Assembly: GCF_011683955.1 (NCBI RefSeq)
Contig: NZ_JAAQPI010000012.1
Span: 62,001-126,000, forward strand
DNA: 64,000 bases
Source: Pseudomaricurvus alkylphenolicus
GTDB lineage: Bacteria; Pseudomonadota; Gammaproteobacteria; Pseudomonadales; Cellvibrionaceae
Direction: 5' to 3'
Below the pieces are notes generated by a model, which was given only the letters and a program-made list of their open reading frames with translations, was not told the origin of the DNA and searched no databases. Shown here one piece after another: positions 55,527 to 63,861 of the stretch (positions are counted from its first letter, which is position 1; each line of letters opens with the position of its first letter). The position numbers were made by a program, and so were the translations under genes.

Positions 55527-55534
55527 GGCACCTC

Positions 55535-56626
55535 TCAGTGATTACCAATCGCCGCATTGATACGAGGCATAACCTGCTCGGCCATCAGCACCATCGATCG
55601 ACGACCAAGATCGGGGTCGGCCCAATCGTGTCCGGCATACACCAACTGACCGAAATCGCCAACATTTTCGCGCAACGCCAGCACCTGATCGGTGACGCTC
55701 TCGACATCACCATAAATCACCAGTTTATCGAGCACATAGTCCAGGGTGACGTCACTGTCGGGCATGTCCGGGTCCTCTTTAAACAGATTGAGACGACCAC
55801 CGGCCCGGAGCTTGGTTAACAGTTGCTCGTAATAAAAGACATAGGGACTGCCCGGATCACAGGCATAACGCCGCGCCGTGTTCAGGTCATCGGCGACACA
55901 GATATTCTTGGCCACACGCCAGTTGGCGCTATCGATTTCACGACCAACCCGCTCACACCCTTCCACGTACTTTGCCCAGTGTGTTTTGACCCATTTCGGC
56001 AACAGGAAATTGGCGGAAATAGGGTCCCAGCCGCGCGCCGCCATCTCCGTCACCCCCTGGGAAAAAGGTGCAACAGCGGTTCCGATGATCGGCGGACAGG
56101 GCTTCTGGTAGGGTTTGATAATACTGCCCTGGCCAATCTCGGGCATCATGGTTTTTTCTGTGCTGACTTCGTAGTACTTGCCCTTGAGATTATAGGGCGC
56201 CTCGCCTTCCCAGATGGCCAACACCATATTGATGCACTCCAGGAACATCTCATTGCGGTCCTTCTCCAGATTGCCAAAGACTTCGGCATCGGACATCAGG
56301 CCACCGGGAGAAATACCGAAGTTAAAGCGCCCCTCCAGCATATGATCCAGCATGGCCACCTCCGCGGCAATGCGAGCGGGATGAGAGTTGGGCATATTGA
56401 TCGTGCCGGTACCAAGGCGAATGTGTTTTGTCTCGTAGGCCAGACTGGCCATAAAGGCAACGGTAGAGGGAATCACTTCGGCCAGGTCGGTGGTGTGTTC
56501 TCCACAGTAACCCTCTTTAAATCCCAACCGGTCGGCCAGGAGAAAAGCTTCGCGGTCTTCCCGCAGACTTTGCGAGACCGGTTTACCCACCGGATGAATG
56601 GGCATGGTGAAGAACGATAGATCCAT
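55535..56626 (-). CDS. LLM class flavin-dependent monooxygenase (limonene monooxygenase-like)
   Basis: A 363-residue luciferase-like barrel enzyme. MDLSFFTMPIHPVG at the N-terminus, GEHTTDLAEVIPST, MLDHMLEGRFNFGISPGG and MLDH-type phosphate/flavin contacts place it among the bacterial luciferase-like monooxygenases; the HPVG start and the general layout resemble limonene 1,2-monooxygenase. It uses reduced FMN made by a separate reductase; a flavin reductase gene is at 59105. Possible chemistry: hydroxylation, epoxidation or type II Baeyer-Villiger oxidation. It is transcribed with the MFS gene, divergent from the amidohydrolase. Confidence 0.87.
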   Translation of the reverse strand: MDLSFFTMPIHPVGKPVSQSLREDREAFLLADRLGFKEGYCGEHTTDLAEVIPSTVAFMASLAYETKHIRLGTGTINMPNSHPARIAAEVAMLDHMLEGRFNFGISPGGLMSDAEVFGNLEKDRNEMFLECINMVLAIWEGEAPYNLKGKYYEVSTEKTMMPEIGQGSIIKPYQKPCPPIIGTAVAPFSQGVTEMAARGWDPISANFLLPKWVKTHWAKYVEGCERVGREIDSANWRVAKNICVADDLNTARRYACDPGSPYVFYYEQLLTKLRAGGRLNLFKEDPDMPDSDVTLDYVLDKLVIYGDVESVTDQVLALRENVGDFGQLVYAGHDWADPDLGRRSMVLMAEQVMPRINAAIGNH

Positions 56627-56766
56627 AATTTTCTGCCTTTGCCGTCAAGAGTGCGTGCATAAATCCTGCGACAATTCAGGCAGAAGAAAAAATTATCTTT
56701 TCTTATGCGAGACATCAAAAACCATGATGCCCATCGCCCGACAGCAATAAATGCCAAAGACCAAAT

Positions 56767-56789
56767 TTGACACAACTCTCATATTTGAA
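56767..56789. promoter_or_regulatory. Candidate TetR operator, site D, overlapping the amidohydrolase promoter
   Basis: TGACACAACTCTCA (56768-56781), complement TGAGAGTTGTGTCA, in the gap between the LLM and amidohydrolase genes. It overlaps a plus-strand TTGACA (56767-56772); a TAGCTT (56790-56795) lies 17 bases downstream. A repressor at this place would block the -35 box. Confidence 0.45.
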
Positions 56790-56835
56790 TAGCTTTATAC
56801 TCTGAAGAAATCGAGACTGCAACCGGAGCAACCTA

Positions 56836-58071
56836 ATGAGCATTACCCGAAGAAACATATTGAAATCCGCAGCCTGGCTATCCGCTGCACTTGGCACGGG
56901 TATCCCCGCTGTTGCGGCACGCTCATCCGATGCTGAAGAACACGCACCCCGAGACTTCAGGCGTATTGCCACTGAAGAAGCCTTCTCGACCAAAGCCGTG
57001 TTTGGTGCACACCTCGAACTGCTGGCCAATCATCCGGAGACGGAGCCCGGCTTCTCACATTTCTGGGAATCGGCCCTGGGAACCCCAGGGGAATGGATCG
57101 CAGAGTTCTCCAATGTTATTGGCGGCAATGGGGTTGCCGGTCTGGCGGATTTTATCAGCTCTACGGTAGCGGCTACCGGAAGTGAGAGTTCGGTCACCTC
57201 TATTGCGAAACTGATGGACCTGGGCGAGGACCGTATCCGCATCATGGATGAAACCGGTGTCGCCATGCAGGTTATTTCCCTGGCCTCCCCCGGCGTTCAG
57301 GTCTTCGAGGCCGACCAAGCGACTGAACTGGCAAGTTCCTCCAACGACGAACTGTCCAGAGCCATTCAAAGGCACCCAAGCCGCTTTGCCGGACTGGCGG
57401 CCATAGCGCCACAATCCCCCGAACAGGCCGCAAAAGAGCTGGAGCGCGCCGTGCGCCAGCTCGGCCTGAAAGGAGCGATTATCAACTCCCACACTAAAGG
57501 CGAATACCTGGATGAAGAGAAATTCCGCCCGATATTGGCAAAAGCCAACGAGTTGCGGGTGCCCCTTTACCTGCACCCGAGAACACCTTCACCACAAATG
57601 CTGGAGCCATTTACCAAATATCCGGGACTGGCTGCGGCAACCTTTGGATTCAATGTGGAAACGGGCTTACATGCTTTGAGATTGATACTCAGCGGTGTTT
57701 TTGACGATTACCCCGACTTGACCATAGTACTGGGGCATATGGGTGAGGGCCTGCCCTTCTGGATAGACAGAGTCGACAATCGCACCGCTTTTATTCATTC
57801 CGGCCCGGGACCCAAACCTCGCAAACTCAAGAAAAAGCCCAGCGACTATTTGCGGGAGAATTTCTATATCACCACCAGCGGCATGGATTTTGAGCCGGCC
57901 TTGATGTTGGCTTACCAGGTTGTGGGGCCGGAACGCATGATGTTTGCGATCGACCATCCCATGGAAGACGGCAGAAATCCAGTGCGCGTCCTGGATAATG
58001 CGCCGCTGAAAGACGACGACAAGGAAAAGATTTACCACCGCAATGCGGAACGCTTATTTGGTTTATCCTGA
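56836..58071 (+). CDS. Tat-exported amidohydrolase (ACMSD/gamma-resorcylate decarboxylase group)
   Basis: A 411-residue barrel enzyme with a twin-arginine signal (TRRNILKSAAWLSAALGTGI, so likely folded and exported). The metal motif normally E-x-H is EEA here (ATEEAF, about 46-50), while the later ligands are kept (LYLHPRT His; AIDHP Asp). TIVLGHMGEGLPFWIDR and MFAIDHPMEDGR are family blocks. The related family decarboxylates or hydrolyses ring acids. GGAG precedes the ATG by seven bases. It is divergent from the LLM/MFS operon and under the same candidate operator. Periplasmic location is unusual for this group. Confidence 0.85.
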   Translation: MSITRRNILKSAAWLSAALGTGIPAVAARSSDAEEHAPRDFRRIATEEAFSTKAVFGAHLELLANHPETEPGFSHFWESALGTPGEWIAEFSNVIGGNGVAGLADFISSTVAATGSESSVTSIAKLMDLGEDRIRIMDETGVAMQVISLASPGVQVFEADQATELASSSNDELSRAIQRHPSRFAGLAAIAPQSPEQAAKELERAVRQLGLKGAIINSHTKGEYLDEEKFRPILAKANELRVPLYLHPRTPSPQMLEPFTKYPGLAAATFGFNVETGLHALRLILSGVFDDYPDLTIVLGHMGEGLPFWIDRVDNRTAFIHSGPGPKPRKLKKKPSDYLRENFYITTSGMDFEPALMLAYQVVGPERMMFAIDHPMEDGRNPVRVLDNAPLKDDDKEKIYHRNAERLFGLS

Positions 58072-58080
58072 CAGAGCCAC

Positions 58081-58992
58081 TCAGATGTTCTGATGCCAGA
58101 CCAATTGCCGGTCCAGTTCCTGTTGCAACTTCTCGGCAAAGATCTGTGCCGCCGGAGACAGGCTGGCGGCCTTGGGCTCAATCATCACGTAATCAACGTG
58201 CGAAGGTCCGCCAACAATGGGGTTCAATTGTCGAACCTCGCCGCCTTTGTCTGCACTGCACAGAATCCCCGGCAATATCGTCTTCCAATCCGAATGGGCC
58301 ACCAACTCCAGGGTACCCAGCATGGCATCCAACTCCAGTATGGCCGCAACCTCGATACTGTGAGTCTGCAGATAAGCATCGATTTTGGCCCGGCGGGCAT
58401 TGTCGGGACCGGGTAAAACCAGCTTCAAAGGACCGATTTTGGCGAGATCCACAGGCGTTAAATGCTCGCCACCCGGTGCCGACACCAAAAACTCCGGATC
58501 GGAGCCCATCAAGTGGTAACGGATGCGGGTGTCTTCGCCACTGGCTGGCGCCGGTACTACGGCGAAATCAAGCAACCCCTGGACTACGTCCCTGGTCAGT
58601 TGCGCACTATAGGCTTCGAGCACCGAGGTTTGCACCAGTGGGTACTCGTCGGAAAACTGAATCAAGGCCGGAGGCAACACAGAACGGGTGAATGTCGGCA
58701 TCAAACCGGCTTTCACGCTACCGCTGATCTCACCCTGCATGGCTTTCATGGCTTGAGTCGCTTCAGATACCCCTCGCAGAATCTGAGTCGCATAGCCATA
58801 GAAGCGTCGGCCCATTTCCGTAGGCACCACGCCTTTGGCAGAGCGTTCAAACAGTGGGCCGCCAAACTGTTCCTCCAGGTCCTTTATCTGCATGGAAAGG
58901 CCTGACTGGGTGGCATGGGCCCGAGTGGCACCGCTGGTGACAGACCCTTCTTCATAGACAGCGACAAAGTACCGCAACTGTTGCAGCTTCAT
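58081..58992 (-). CDS. LysR family transcriptional regulator (aromatic-type)
   Basis: A 303-residue regulator with LQQLRYFVAVYEEGSVTSGA and TQSGLSMQIKDLEEQFGGPL as the winged-helix half and a typical effector domain (KAGLMPTFTRSVLPPALIQF). It is divergent from the flavin reductase-hydrolase-decarboxylase operon, with two nested palindromes in the 112-base gap. It is convergent with the amidohydrolase (9-base gap). It probably activates the divergent operon when a pathway intermediate is present. Confidence 0.9.
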   Translation of the reverse strand: MKLQQLRYFVAVYEEGSVTSGATRAHATQSGLSMQIKDLEEQFGGPLFERSAKGVVPTEMGRRFYGYATQILRGVSEATQAMKAMQGEISGSVKAGLMPTFTRSVLPPALIQFSDEYPLVQTSVLEAYSAQLTRDVVQGLLDFAVVPAPASGEDTRIRYHLMGSDPEFLVSAPGGEHLTPVDLAKIGPLKLVLPGPDNARRAKIDAYLQTHSIEVAAILELDAMLGTLELVAHSDWKTILPGILCSADKGGEVRQLNPIVGGPSHVDYVMIEPKAASLSPAAQIFAEKLQQELDRQLVWHQNI

Positions 58993-59006
58993 GGCAGCTC
59001 CTTATG

Positions 59007-59059
59007 GGCATCAGAAAACCTGAAAGAAATTATAAATTAATATAATTTGTTCTGATGCC
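59007..59059. promoter_or_regulatory. Nested dyads in the LysR / flavin reductase gap
   Basis: Outer: GGCATCAGAA (59007-59016) and TTCTGATGCC (59050-59059), perfect. Inner: AAATTATA (59027-59034) and TATAATTT (59041-59048), perfect. The two have almost the same centre. LysR proteins bind such dyads as tetramers, so this is the likely operator region of the divergent LysR. Confidence 0.55.
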
Positions 59060-59104
59060 AAAAGCCACAGTAAGGTAGCCCTTCCATTCACGGAGGGCAC
59101 CAAT

Positions 59105-59611
59105 ATGGCCAACAACACGTCACCGTCTGCGGACAACACTATCTCACCTGCCGTACTACGCGACGCACTGGGTTGCTTCCCAACCGGCGTTGCCATTGTG
59201 ACCACGCTGGGAGACGACGGCGCACCGGTTGGCCTGACCATCAATTCCTTCAGCTCGGTTTCGCTGCAACCTGCACTGGTTCTCTGGAGCCTGATGCTGT
59301 CCTCTCCAAGTATCGAGGCTTTCCGCAAACACAGGGCATTTGCCATTAATATTCTTACCCTGGACCAGGGGGACTTGTGTATGCAGTTTGCCCGCCCCGC
59401 CGATGATAAATTCGCCAATGTGCCCTGGAGCAAAGGTTACAAAGGTGTTCCGGTCTTAGACGGAGCGCTTGTCACCCTGGAGTGCGAGATGCACAACATC
59501 ATCGAGGGCGGCGACCACGAAGTGTATATGGGTGAAGTCAAACGGATTCATAAGACAGAAAATCCGCCACTGGTGTTCCACCGTGGTCAATTGTCAGAAC
59601 TCGCCTGTTAA
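59105..59611 (+). CDS. Flavin reductase-like domain protein
   Basis: A 168-residue protein of the HpaC/flavin reductase family. LRDALGCFPTGVAIVTT is the typical start of the split barrel, followed by VGLTINSFSSVSLQPALVLW and the FMN-binding NPP and GD-type loops with H in IEGGDHEVYMGEV. It uses NAD(P)H to make free FMNH2 or FADH2 for a two-component monooxygenase. The obvious partner in the island is the LLM enzyme at 55535. It is the first of three co-directional genes. Confidence 0.88.
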   Translation: MANNTSPSADNTISPAVLRDALGCFPTGVAIVTTLGDDGAPVGLTINSFSSVSLQPALVLWSLMLSSPSIEAFRKHRAFAINILTLDQGDLCMQFARPADDKFANVPWSKGYKGVPVLDGALVTLECEMHNIIEGGDHEVYMGEVKRIHKTENPPLVFHRGQLSELAC

Positions 59612-59635
59612 TTCACAAAACGGATTGGTATCACT

Positions 59636-60421
59636 GTGGAATTTTCCAAGTTGAACTATCGCATCGACGGGCCCGCCGATGCCCCTTGGCTGACACTCGC
59701 CCACTCACTCGCCACCGATATGCGCATGTGGGAGCCGCAAATTGCCGCGCTTAGCCAACACTTTCGGGTTTTACGTTTCGACGCCCGCGGGCACGGCGCC
59801 AGTGATCACCAGACGGATACAACGTCAATGTCAGATCTGGTCGACGATGTATTGCGGTTATGGCACTCACTGAACATCGCGCAAAGCCATTTTGTCGGCC
59901 TGTCGATGGGCGGAATGACCGGTGTGGGGGTTGCCTTAAAAGCCCCCGAAAAAGTGTTGTCTCTGGTCGCTTGTGACTGTCGGCTGGATGCGCCGCCCTT
60001 TTTCCGAGACATGTGGGACCAGCGTATCAGCGCTGTCAGACAACAGGGTATGGAGGGGGTTCTCGAACAAACACTTTCAACCTGGTTTACGCCCGAAAAA
60101 CGTGCGCAAAACGATCGACTCATTCAGCAAGTCAGCCGGATGATTCTTGAAACTCCTGTAAGAGGTTACCTGGCCTGTGCGGATGCACTCAAAGGACTGG
60201 ACTACAAAGGGCACCTGTCGGAGCTAAGTGTGCCCACATTGTTTATGGTTGGCGAGCAGGACGGACCACACCCGGAAGAAATGAAAACTCTCGCTGAAAT
60301 GACCCCGAACGCTCAGTTTCAAGTCTTGGAAAACGCGGCCCATCTCAGCAATATGGAACAACCCGACGCGTTTAATCGTGCGGTGTTAACTTTTTTACAT
60401 AAGGACCCCTCCAGTGCCTGA
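59636..60421 (+). CDS. Alpha/beta hydrolase (3-oxoadipate enol-lactonase-like)
   Basis: A 261-residue hydrolase, GTG start. Nucleophile elbow GLSMGGMTGVG, acid in MVGEQDGPHP, and His in NAAHLSNMEQP. VLRFDARGHGASDH is the oxyanion region. It resembles PcaD lactonases and could open a lactone or ester made by the monooxygenases. It overlaps the next gene by eight bases. The true substrate is unknown; a PcaD name would go beyond the evidence because no other beta-ketoadipate genes are in the window. Confidence 0.87.
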   Translation: MEFSKLNYRIDGPADAPWLTLAHSLATDMRMWEPQIAALSQHFRVLRFDARGHGASDHQTDTTSMSDLVDDVLRLWHSLNIAQSHFVGLSMGGMTGVGVALKAPEKVLSLVACDCRLDAPPFFRDMWDQRISAVRQQGMEGVLEQTLSTWFTPEKRAQNDRLIQQVSRMILETPVRGYLACADALKGLDYKGHLSELSVPTLFMVGEQDGPHPEEMKTLAEMTPNAQFQVLENAAHLSNMEQPDAFNRAVLTFLHKDPSSA

Positions 60422-61034
60422 TGACAACCACCGCCTCTCCCCACTCGATCCCAAATACTGGCATGCCGATCTTGAGCCCATAGTGGACGACATGAACGGC
60501 GCTCCCATACATGTTCATCAACTGATGGCTCACAATCCGGCCCTGCTTAAAGCCTGGTGGAATTTTCGCAATCACTCAGTCAACGGCGGCACCCTGGGCA
60601 AACGCAGCGGAGAGCTGGTGATTCTGCGCGTTGCCGTTCATATGCAGGCGTGGTACGAATGGGCCTCCCATGTGGATCGCAGCCTCACCTGTGGAATAAC
60701 GGCAAAAGAAATTCAATGCATTCTGACGTTCCCGCTGGACTCGCATTGGCAAACTGCCGACGCAGCGCTCTTGACGGCTGTGGATGAACTCATTCAACGC
60801 CACCGCATAACGCCCGCAACCCTGGCCAGACTTGAGGACCATTTCACCACAGAGCAAGTGATGGACATCATCGCCATACAGGGGATGTACGTCATCCTGG
60901 CGGGAATGATTAATACTTGGGGCTTAGAACTGGATCCCAACGTACACCAACGGATAGAGAAACATACCTGCGAACACGACTTCAGGACCGCTGCCGCTGA
61001 ATTTGCCGCCGTCGCCGGCGCCGGGGAGGACTAA
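60414..61034 (+). CDS. Carboxymuconolactone decarboxylase family protein
   Basis: A 206-residue AhpD-like-fold protein. LKAWWNFRNHSVNGGTLGK and LVILRVAVHMQAWYEWASHV are the family core; EWASHVDRSLTCG carries Glu, His and one Cys. The CxxC of peroxidase-type AhpD is absent, so it is more like gamma-carboxymuconolactone decarboxylase. Some family members catalyse decarboxylation or ring rearrangement; no certain function here. It overlaps the hydrolase gene and ends four bases inside the convergent LysR gene. Confidence 0.82.
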   Translation: MPDDNHRLSPLDPKYWHADLEPIVDDMNGAPIHVHQLMAHNPALLKAWWNFRNHSVNGGTLGKRSGELVILRVAVHMQAWYEWASHVDRSLTCGITAKEIQCILTFPLDSHWQTADAALLTAVDELIQRHRITPATLARLEDHFTTEQVMDIIAIQGMYVILAGMINTWGLELDPNVHQRIEKHTCEHDFRTAAAEFAAVAGAGED

Positions 61035-61927
61035 TCCATACACCGCATGGGCAGATGCTCCAACAGAAAATCGATAAAAACCCGCACCTTCGACGGCAGG
61101 TGTTCCCGGTGGGGATAAACGGCGTGAACCTCCTGTACCTCCTGATTGCAGCGTTCCAGCACCGGCACCAGGCGCCCGGCCGCAATGTCCGCCTCCACCG
61201 TAAACTCCGCCAGCCGTACCAAGCCCCCTCCCTGCAGGGCGTGCTGGTGCAGCATATCCACCTTGTCGGCGATAAAGTCGCCATCAACCTGAATCGTTTC
61301 GCGCCCTTTTGAGGTCTTCAGCGTCCATTGATTAAACGTTGGCGCACCACTCATGGTCAGGCAATTGTGATCCCTGAGATCCGCCGCCTTTTTAGGCTCA
61401 CCATAAATCGCCAGATAATCCGGGCTGGCACAGATAATTCGCCGACTTTCACAAAGCTTGCGAGCCACCAGCGACGAATCCTTCAACTCCCCCATGCGCA
61501 AAGCCACATCCACCCCCTCTGCCACCAGATCCACCATCACCGGCGTGATCTGCAGACTGAATTTGAGCTGCGGGAACTGCGCGCGAAACAACGGCATCAC
61601 TGGCACCAGGCAATACTTGGCAAAATCCGCCGTACTATTCACCGTTAACAACCCACGAGGCTCGCGGCCAAAACCCGCCAGCAACTCCTCGGCGTCATCA
61701 ATCTGATCCAGTATGGAGACGCAACGCTGCAGATACGCCTCCCCCGCTTCCGTCAACTTGACCTGCCGAGTGGTGCGATTAAACAACCGAGTACCCAGAC
61801 GATGCTCCAGACGCGTGACAAGCTTACTCACCGCTGAAGGCGACAACTTAAGCACCCTCGCGGCGGCAGAAAAACTGCCCGCACGGGCCACCTCCACAAA
61901 TACGGACATCTCCGTCAGCTTATCCAC
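61031..61927 (-). CDS. LysR family transcriptional regulator
   Basis: About 298 residues. GTG at 61927 (giving DKLTEMSVFVEVARAGSFSA) is preceded by GGGAG five bases upstream and matches the usual family start. HTH region ARVLKLSPSAVSKLVTRLEH and the NRTTRQVKLTEAGEAYLQRC block are typical of the DsdC/CrgA-like group. It is divergent from gor (123-base gap) and convergent with the decarboxylase-like gene. Its target is not clear; gor is the nearest divergent gene. Confidence 0.9.
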   Translation of the reverse strand: MDKLTEMSVFVEVARAGSFSAAARVLKLSPSAVSKLVTRLEHRLGTRLFNRTTRQVKLTEAGEAYLQRCVSILDQIDDAEELLAGFGREPRGLLTVNSTADFAKYCLVPVMPLFRAQFPQLKFSLQITPVMVDLVAEGVDVALRMGELKDSSLVARKLCESRRIICASPDYLAIYGEPKKAADLRDHNCLTMSGAPTFNQWTLKTSKGRETIQVDGDFIADKVDMLHQHALQGGGLVRLAEFTVEADIAAGRLVPVLERCNQEVQEVHAVYPHREHLPSKVRVFIDFLLEHLPMRCMD

Positions 61928-62050
61928 AAGAGCTCCCACACCATTAATGAATATATTTCACAAGTCCTTACACATTATTGCCGGTTATCACACCAATAAA
62001 AAGCCCCTAAAATCGCTCTCCAATACAGATTCAAACCGACCGAGGTCACC

Positions 62051-63418
62051 ATGAACAACAGCAACTACGACTACGATCTATTCGTCATTGGCGCCGGCTC
62101 CGGCGGGGTACGCGCCAGCCGCATTGCCGCCAGCCTGGGAGCCAAAGTCGCCGTTGCCGAAGACCGCTATATGGGCGGCACCTGCGTCAACGTGGGCTGC
62201 GTCCCTAAAAAGCTCTACGTCTACGCCAGCCAATTCAGCGAAAACTACCGGGATGCCGTCAATTTCGGCTGGGACAAGGTCACCCCCGGCTTTGACTGGA
62301 ATACCCTGCGTGATAACAAAACCAAGGAAATCCAACGCCTCAACGGTATCTACGAAAACCTGCTCGACGGCAACGATGTCGACATCGTCCAGGGCCGCGG
62401 CCGCATCACCGGCCCTCACCAGGTCGACGTCAACGGCAAGACCTACACCGCCAAACACATCCTGATCGCCACCGGCGGCTGGCCCTATGTGCCGGACTTC
62501 CAGGGCAGTGAACACGTCACCACCTCCAACGACGTCTTCGACCTGGAACAATTCCCCCAACGCGTCATCGTCGTGGGCGGCGGCTACATCGCGGTGGAAT
62601 TTGCCGGCATCTTTAACGGCCTCGGCGCCGACACCCGCCTCCTCTACCGCGGCGAACAAATCCTGCGCGGCTTCGACCAGGAAGTGAGAGACTTCGCCGC
62701 CCATGAAATCGCTGCAAAAGGCGTCGACATCCGCGTTAAGTCCAACATCGAACGCGTCGAAAAACTCGACGACGGCAGCCTCCGCGCCACCCTCATCAGT
62801 GGCGAACAGCTCGATGCTGACCTAATCCTCTACGCCACCGGCCGGGTTCCCAACACCCAGGGCCTGGGCCTCGAAAACGTCGCCGTCAACACCAACGACA
62901 AAGGTCAGATTCTCGTCGACGACCACTTCCAGACCGACCAGCCCGGCATCTACGCCCTCGGCGACGTCACCGGTGGCATGGAACTCACCCCCGTCGCCCT
63001 GGCCGAAGGCATGGCCCTGGCCAAACACCTCTGCGGTAACCAACCCGTGAACATGGACTACGACAACATCGCGACTGCGGTATTCTGCCAACCCAACATC
63101 GCCACCGTGGGCCTGACCGAAGAACAGGCCAGGGATCGCCATGACAACGTCGACGTCTACCGCAGCGCCTTCCGCCCCCTGAAAAATACCATCAGTGGCA
63201 GCCCTGAGCGCACGCTTATGAAACTGCTGGTAGACCGGGACAGCGACCGCGTTCTCGGCGTGCACATGGTGGGCCCCGAGGCCGGCGAAATCATCCAGGG
63301 CATTGCCATCGCCATCAAAGCCGGCGCCACCAAAGCCATCTTTGACAGCACCATTGGCATCCACCCCACCGCCGCCGAAGAATTCGTCACCATGCGCACG
63401 CCGGTCACTGCGGACTAG
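62051..63418 (+). CDS. gor: Glutathione-disulfide reductase
   Basis: A 455-residue FAD/NADPH disulfide reductase. FAD loop [20 protein letters not shown], redox-active disulfide [18 protein letters not shown] loop [18 protein letters not shown], and the C-terminal catalytic His in [13 protein letters not shown]. These match glutathione reductase rather than trypanothione or dihydrolipoamide enzymes. GAGG lies six bases before the ATG. It restores glutathione, which the frmA/fghA pathway in this window also uses. Confidence 0.94.
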   Translation: MNNSNYDYDLFVIGAGSGGVRASRIAASLGAKVAVAEDRYMGGTCVNVGCVPKKLYVYASQFSENYRDAVNFGWDKVTPGFDWNTLRDNKTKEIQRLNGIYENLLDGNDVDIVQGRGRITGPHQVDVNGKTYTAKHILIATGGWPYVPDFQGSEHVTTSNDVFDLEQFPQRVIVVGGGYIAVEFAGIFNGLGADTRLLYRGEQILRGFDQEVRDFAAHEIAAKGVDIRVKSNIERVEKLDDGSLRATLISGEQLDADLILYATGRVPNTQGLGLENVAVNTNDKGQILVDDHFQTDQPGIYALGDVTGGMELTPVALAEGMALAKHLCGNQPVNMDYDNIATAVFCQPNIATVGLTEEQARDRHDNVDVYRSAFRPLKNTISGSPERTLMKLLVDRDSDRVLGVHMVGPEAGEIIQGIAIAIKAGATKAIFDSTIGIHPTAAEEFVTMRTPVTAD

Positions 63419-63433
63419 AAGGAACCGGGCCCC

Positions 63434-63832
63434 ATGTTGATACGCTACCTCGGACAACTGCCACTCGCCAAACAGATCCTCTGGTGTTACCTGATCTGGT
63501 ACCTGTGCATAGCGGCCCTGTACCTCGACACCAGCGCCTCGCTGTGGCTCAACTCCCTGGGCATCTCACTGCTGGTGGGCTACGCGCTGTTTCTGAGCAC
63601 CGGCCCCGGCACCCTGCAACGAATCAAACAGCAGTTTTGGCAATCTCTGCGCCTGTTCCTTTGCCCGTTTCTGGTGTCGAGCTTTTCGTCACTGGTAAAG
63701 GGCAAAGGATTTTTTTTGCTGTTCTCCCCTCACCTGTTCGACAACCTGACGGGTTTTGCCGCCTGTCTGACCTTCCTGATCACTGTCCAGGGCGCCACGC
63801 TGCTGCATCGAAACAAGGCTCCCGCCTCCTGA
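63434..63832 (+). CDS. Small membrane protein of unknown function
   Basis: A 132-residue protein with three to four membrane helices (ILWCYLIWYLCIAALYL, LGISLLVGYALFLST, FLCPFLVSSFSSLV, GFAACLTFLITVQGATLL). It is 15 bases downstream of gor, in the same direction, and so is probably cotranscribed. I know of no function for such gor-linked membrane proteins. Confidence 0.65.
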   Translation: MLIRYLGQLPLAKQILWCYLIWYLCIAALYLDTSASLWLNSLGISLLVGYALFLSTGPGTLQRIKQQFWQSLRLFLCPFLVSSFSSLVKGKGFFLLFSPHLFDNLTGFAACLTFLITVQGATLLHRNKAPAS

Positions 63833-63838
63833 TTCCTG

Positions 63839-63861
63839 TCGCGCTCAGAGCGCGCTGCTAC
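63839..63861. repeat. REP-like palindrome, copy 2
   Basis: TCGCGCTCAGAGCGCG followed by CTGCTAC, one base different from the unit at 13665-13687. It sits six bases after the stop of the membrane protein gene. A GTAGCAGC a little downstream (63876-63883) is the complement of GCTGCTAC, so the two form a larger inverted pair. Confidence 0.6.

Noticed and set aside
55535-56626. Naming the LLM enzyme limonene 1,2-monooxygenase
   Set aside because: General resemblance only; the LLM family is too broad to assign a substrate.
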